A stretch of 64,000 nucleotides of DNA from Augochlora pura (lineage: Eukaryota; Arthropoda; Insecta; Hymenoptera; Halictidae). The stretch is from the NCBI RefSeq assembly GCF_028453695.1, contig NC_135777.1, forward strand, positions 14,497,714-14,561,713, given 5' to 3'. Below are positions 62,539 to 64,000 of this stretch, in pieces. The notes under the pieces were generated by a model. It was not told the DNA's origin, searched no databases, and saw only the letters and a program-made list of their open reading frames with translations. The translations under genes were made by a program, and so were the position numbers. Position 1 is the first letter of the stretch. Each line of letters begins with the position of its first letter.

Positions 62539-64000
62539 GAATAAGAACGAGAGGATAAGGGGGAGTAATCGGTCAAAGAAAACGTCCGCAGATTAGCATT
62601 TCAGGTTTTGAAAACCGGAACGAATTGTGTTTCGAGTGCCAGCAAGCACCGCGTGCGAGTACACGGCTACTTAGCCGGCCCTCTGTCGCTCGGGCCCTCG
62701 ACAGCCTTCGTTTACAAGGCCCTTGTGTGTCGCTGCCCTCTTTGTGCCTCACTTTGAATCTCGTGTCGCCGCTTTCTCGCCTCCTGTCGGCCTCCTGTCC
62801 GCGCTGAATTTTCACACGAACCGCGCGCAGATCCGCGTTCCTCTGGTGACCAGGAATTTCGAGGTCGAGGGAGTCGACACTCGCGAAAAACTTTGCCCGC
62901 CGAGGTCGGTGATCCTCGGGGAAACTTTCGATTCCCCGCTTTCCGAGCACCCTCGGAGGCGTTAAGAAGGAACTTCATGATTTACGCGCTGACGGGATTA
63001 AGTAGCGGGGAGAATGCTTCCCGCGAGTAGCCCCGGAGAGCGTAAAGACCATATACAGGGCCAGGGGAGGGACTAACGAGAGCAGAAAGAGTGGGGAAGA
63101 TACATCGCAGCCCCCGACTCGACGCCTTATCGAATGTTCCGCCGGACGATGTTCGGCTGGTTCCTTGGACGCGTGCGACAGGATTAAACCCTCTTAGGAG
63201 GCGGAAGACAGTGACCCGCTGGCTTTAAATCATGCTTACTCAGAAAGCTACAAGACGTGGGCATCTTTTACGCTGGCGGCTCGAAATCTTGTTAGTCGAT
63301 CTGGAAGTCCCTTAGCGACTTTTTCAATTTCTTTTGTTGGTTCTTCGTATGATTTATTTTACTGAAGAGACGCTATGGACTTCGTTCAACGGTGCATGGG
63401 CTTCGAGATGTTCCAATGAGTGATATTCGATTTTCTAATGGATGTATCTGTAAGTTTTACCTTACTTTTGCAAACTTTGGAAAACAAACGTTTATTAATA
63501 TTATTGTAGTTATTCGTGATTATGATCTTCAAATATACTAAATAAATCTCTGACACATTTTTAGAAAGATTGTGTGTCGAAAAATAACTGTAGAGACCAG
63601 AGATAACAGTAAAACCTAAAAACCACTCAATTGAATAAATTGTGAAGGGAAAACTGTTTTTATGGCAACAGGTAAGATGAAGCACAAGCCCGATGAACAT
63701 TCTGCGCCGAAGAAAACAATGCAGAGCGAGCCGTATCGCTGAATTAAACGCACTTTAGTCACGGTTAATTTGGTTAGCCGACGTTTAGTCATTAATAGAT
63801 GCTGGCGCAAGATCGGCCGGTATTTATTGACAGCGGATGATTCGACGGTTTCGACGCAGCCGGACCGAGGATCGTCGACGGACTTTCGTCGTGCCCTCCC
63901 TCTCTCTCGTGGCCACAATCGCGAGAAAGTGCCGAGGGTAACCCTCCGGCCGAGGTTGACGTGGCACTCCGGCTGGTTCTCGTGTGTGGGCCAGTTTTCG

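Larger units (their letters stand above)
47209..64000 (-). other. opa: odd-paired gene, 3' portion (partial at right edge)
   Basis: This span joins the two coding exons and the introns that belong to the gene. Known Zic proteins have an N-terminal region with a ZOC motif, then five C2H2 fingers, then a variable tail. Only fingers 4-5 and the tail are present here. I looked on the minus strand for the missing motifs (the finger 3 end RVHTGEKPF, the finger 1 CxW and the finger 2 FTSMHEIVTH-like strings) and for a donor after ...HTG, and found none up to 64000. The 5' end therefore lies outside the window. The 3' end of the transcript is not defined: an ATTAAA on the minus strand lies at 46257-46252 and an AATAAA at 45594-45589, either of which could serve. 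Confidence 0.85.
50234..64000 (-). other. opa: opa upstream intron (more than 13.7 kb, continues past window)
   Basis: Everything to the right of exon 50233-50064 appears to be intron, because the preceding exon (fingers 1-3, ending ...HTG in phase 1) is not found. CpG-rich blocks (about 51.1-52.1, 52.5-53.3, 54.0-54.7, 56.1-57.1, 57.6-58.4, 58.9-59.7, 60.0-60.7, 61.4-63.3 kb) alternate with AT-rich ones. Several structured repeats are listed separately. The largest open frame, on the minus strand at 59035-59661 (208 codons), has no recognisable domain. Large introns of this kind in developmental regulators commonly hold enhancers; that is an inference here. Confidence 0.75.

Noticed and set aside
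1..64000. Known insect microRNA genes
   Set aside because: I looked for common seeds and full mature sequences (let-7, bantam, miR-1, miR-7, miR-8, miR-9, miR-124, miR-184) and saw none; this is a by-eye check only.

Overview
The window is animal nuclear DNA, almost certainly from an insect. One gene is certain: the 3' part of odd-paired (opa), the insect Zic-family zinc-finger gene, on the minus strand. Two coding exons are visible. Exon 50233-50064 carries zinc finger 4 and most of zinc finger 5. Exon 47532-47209 carries the last zinc ligand of finger 5 and the whole C-terminal tail, ending in ...HHQATAY and a stop. The splice sites between them are good and the phases agree. The exon with the N-terminal region and fingers 1-3 is not in the window, so it must lie beyond position 64000, which makes the upstream intron longer than 13.7 kb. 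CpG-rich composition in blocks that alternate with AT-rich blocks, plus a mariner-type element with TTAGG-starting ends, suggests Hymenoptera (bee, wasp or ant). That order-level call is an inference.

Layout. Positions 1 to about 47000 lie downstream of opa and hold no protein-coding gene I can recognise. CpG-rich segments of about 0.5-2 kb alternate with AT-rich segments, and there are many (GA)n/(CT)n and (GAA)n/(GAG)n microsatellites and several old diverged duplications (6.9 kb, 9.1 kb, 39.1 kb). A possible 5' exon with an ATG followed by a strong donor sits at 17342-17373 on the plus strand, but it is unsupported otherwise. Directly 3' of the opa stop lies a 9-bp minisatellite of about 29 units (46874-47132), and further on a 144-bp mariner-derived element flanked by TA (46173-46316).

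Positions 47533-50063 are the last opa intron and 50234-64000 is part of the large upstream intron. The large intron holds a long imperfect hairpin (50559-50810), a 79-bp element present in two copies plus a shorter third (56.8-57.8 kb), an approximately 120-bp tandem array (61.0-61.3 kb), and the longest (GA)n tract of the window next to a complementary (TC)n tract (62.2-62.5 kb).

The picture is a pair-rule/neurogenic transcription factor gene in a very gene-poor, regulatory-looking neighbourhood. Most long open frames here are by-products of GC-rich sequence or of repeats whose unit is a multiple of three. I see no new multi-gene system; the most unusual items are the non-coding repeat structures in and next to opa.
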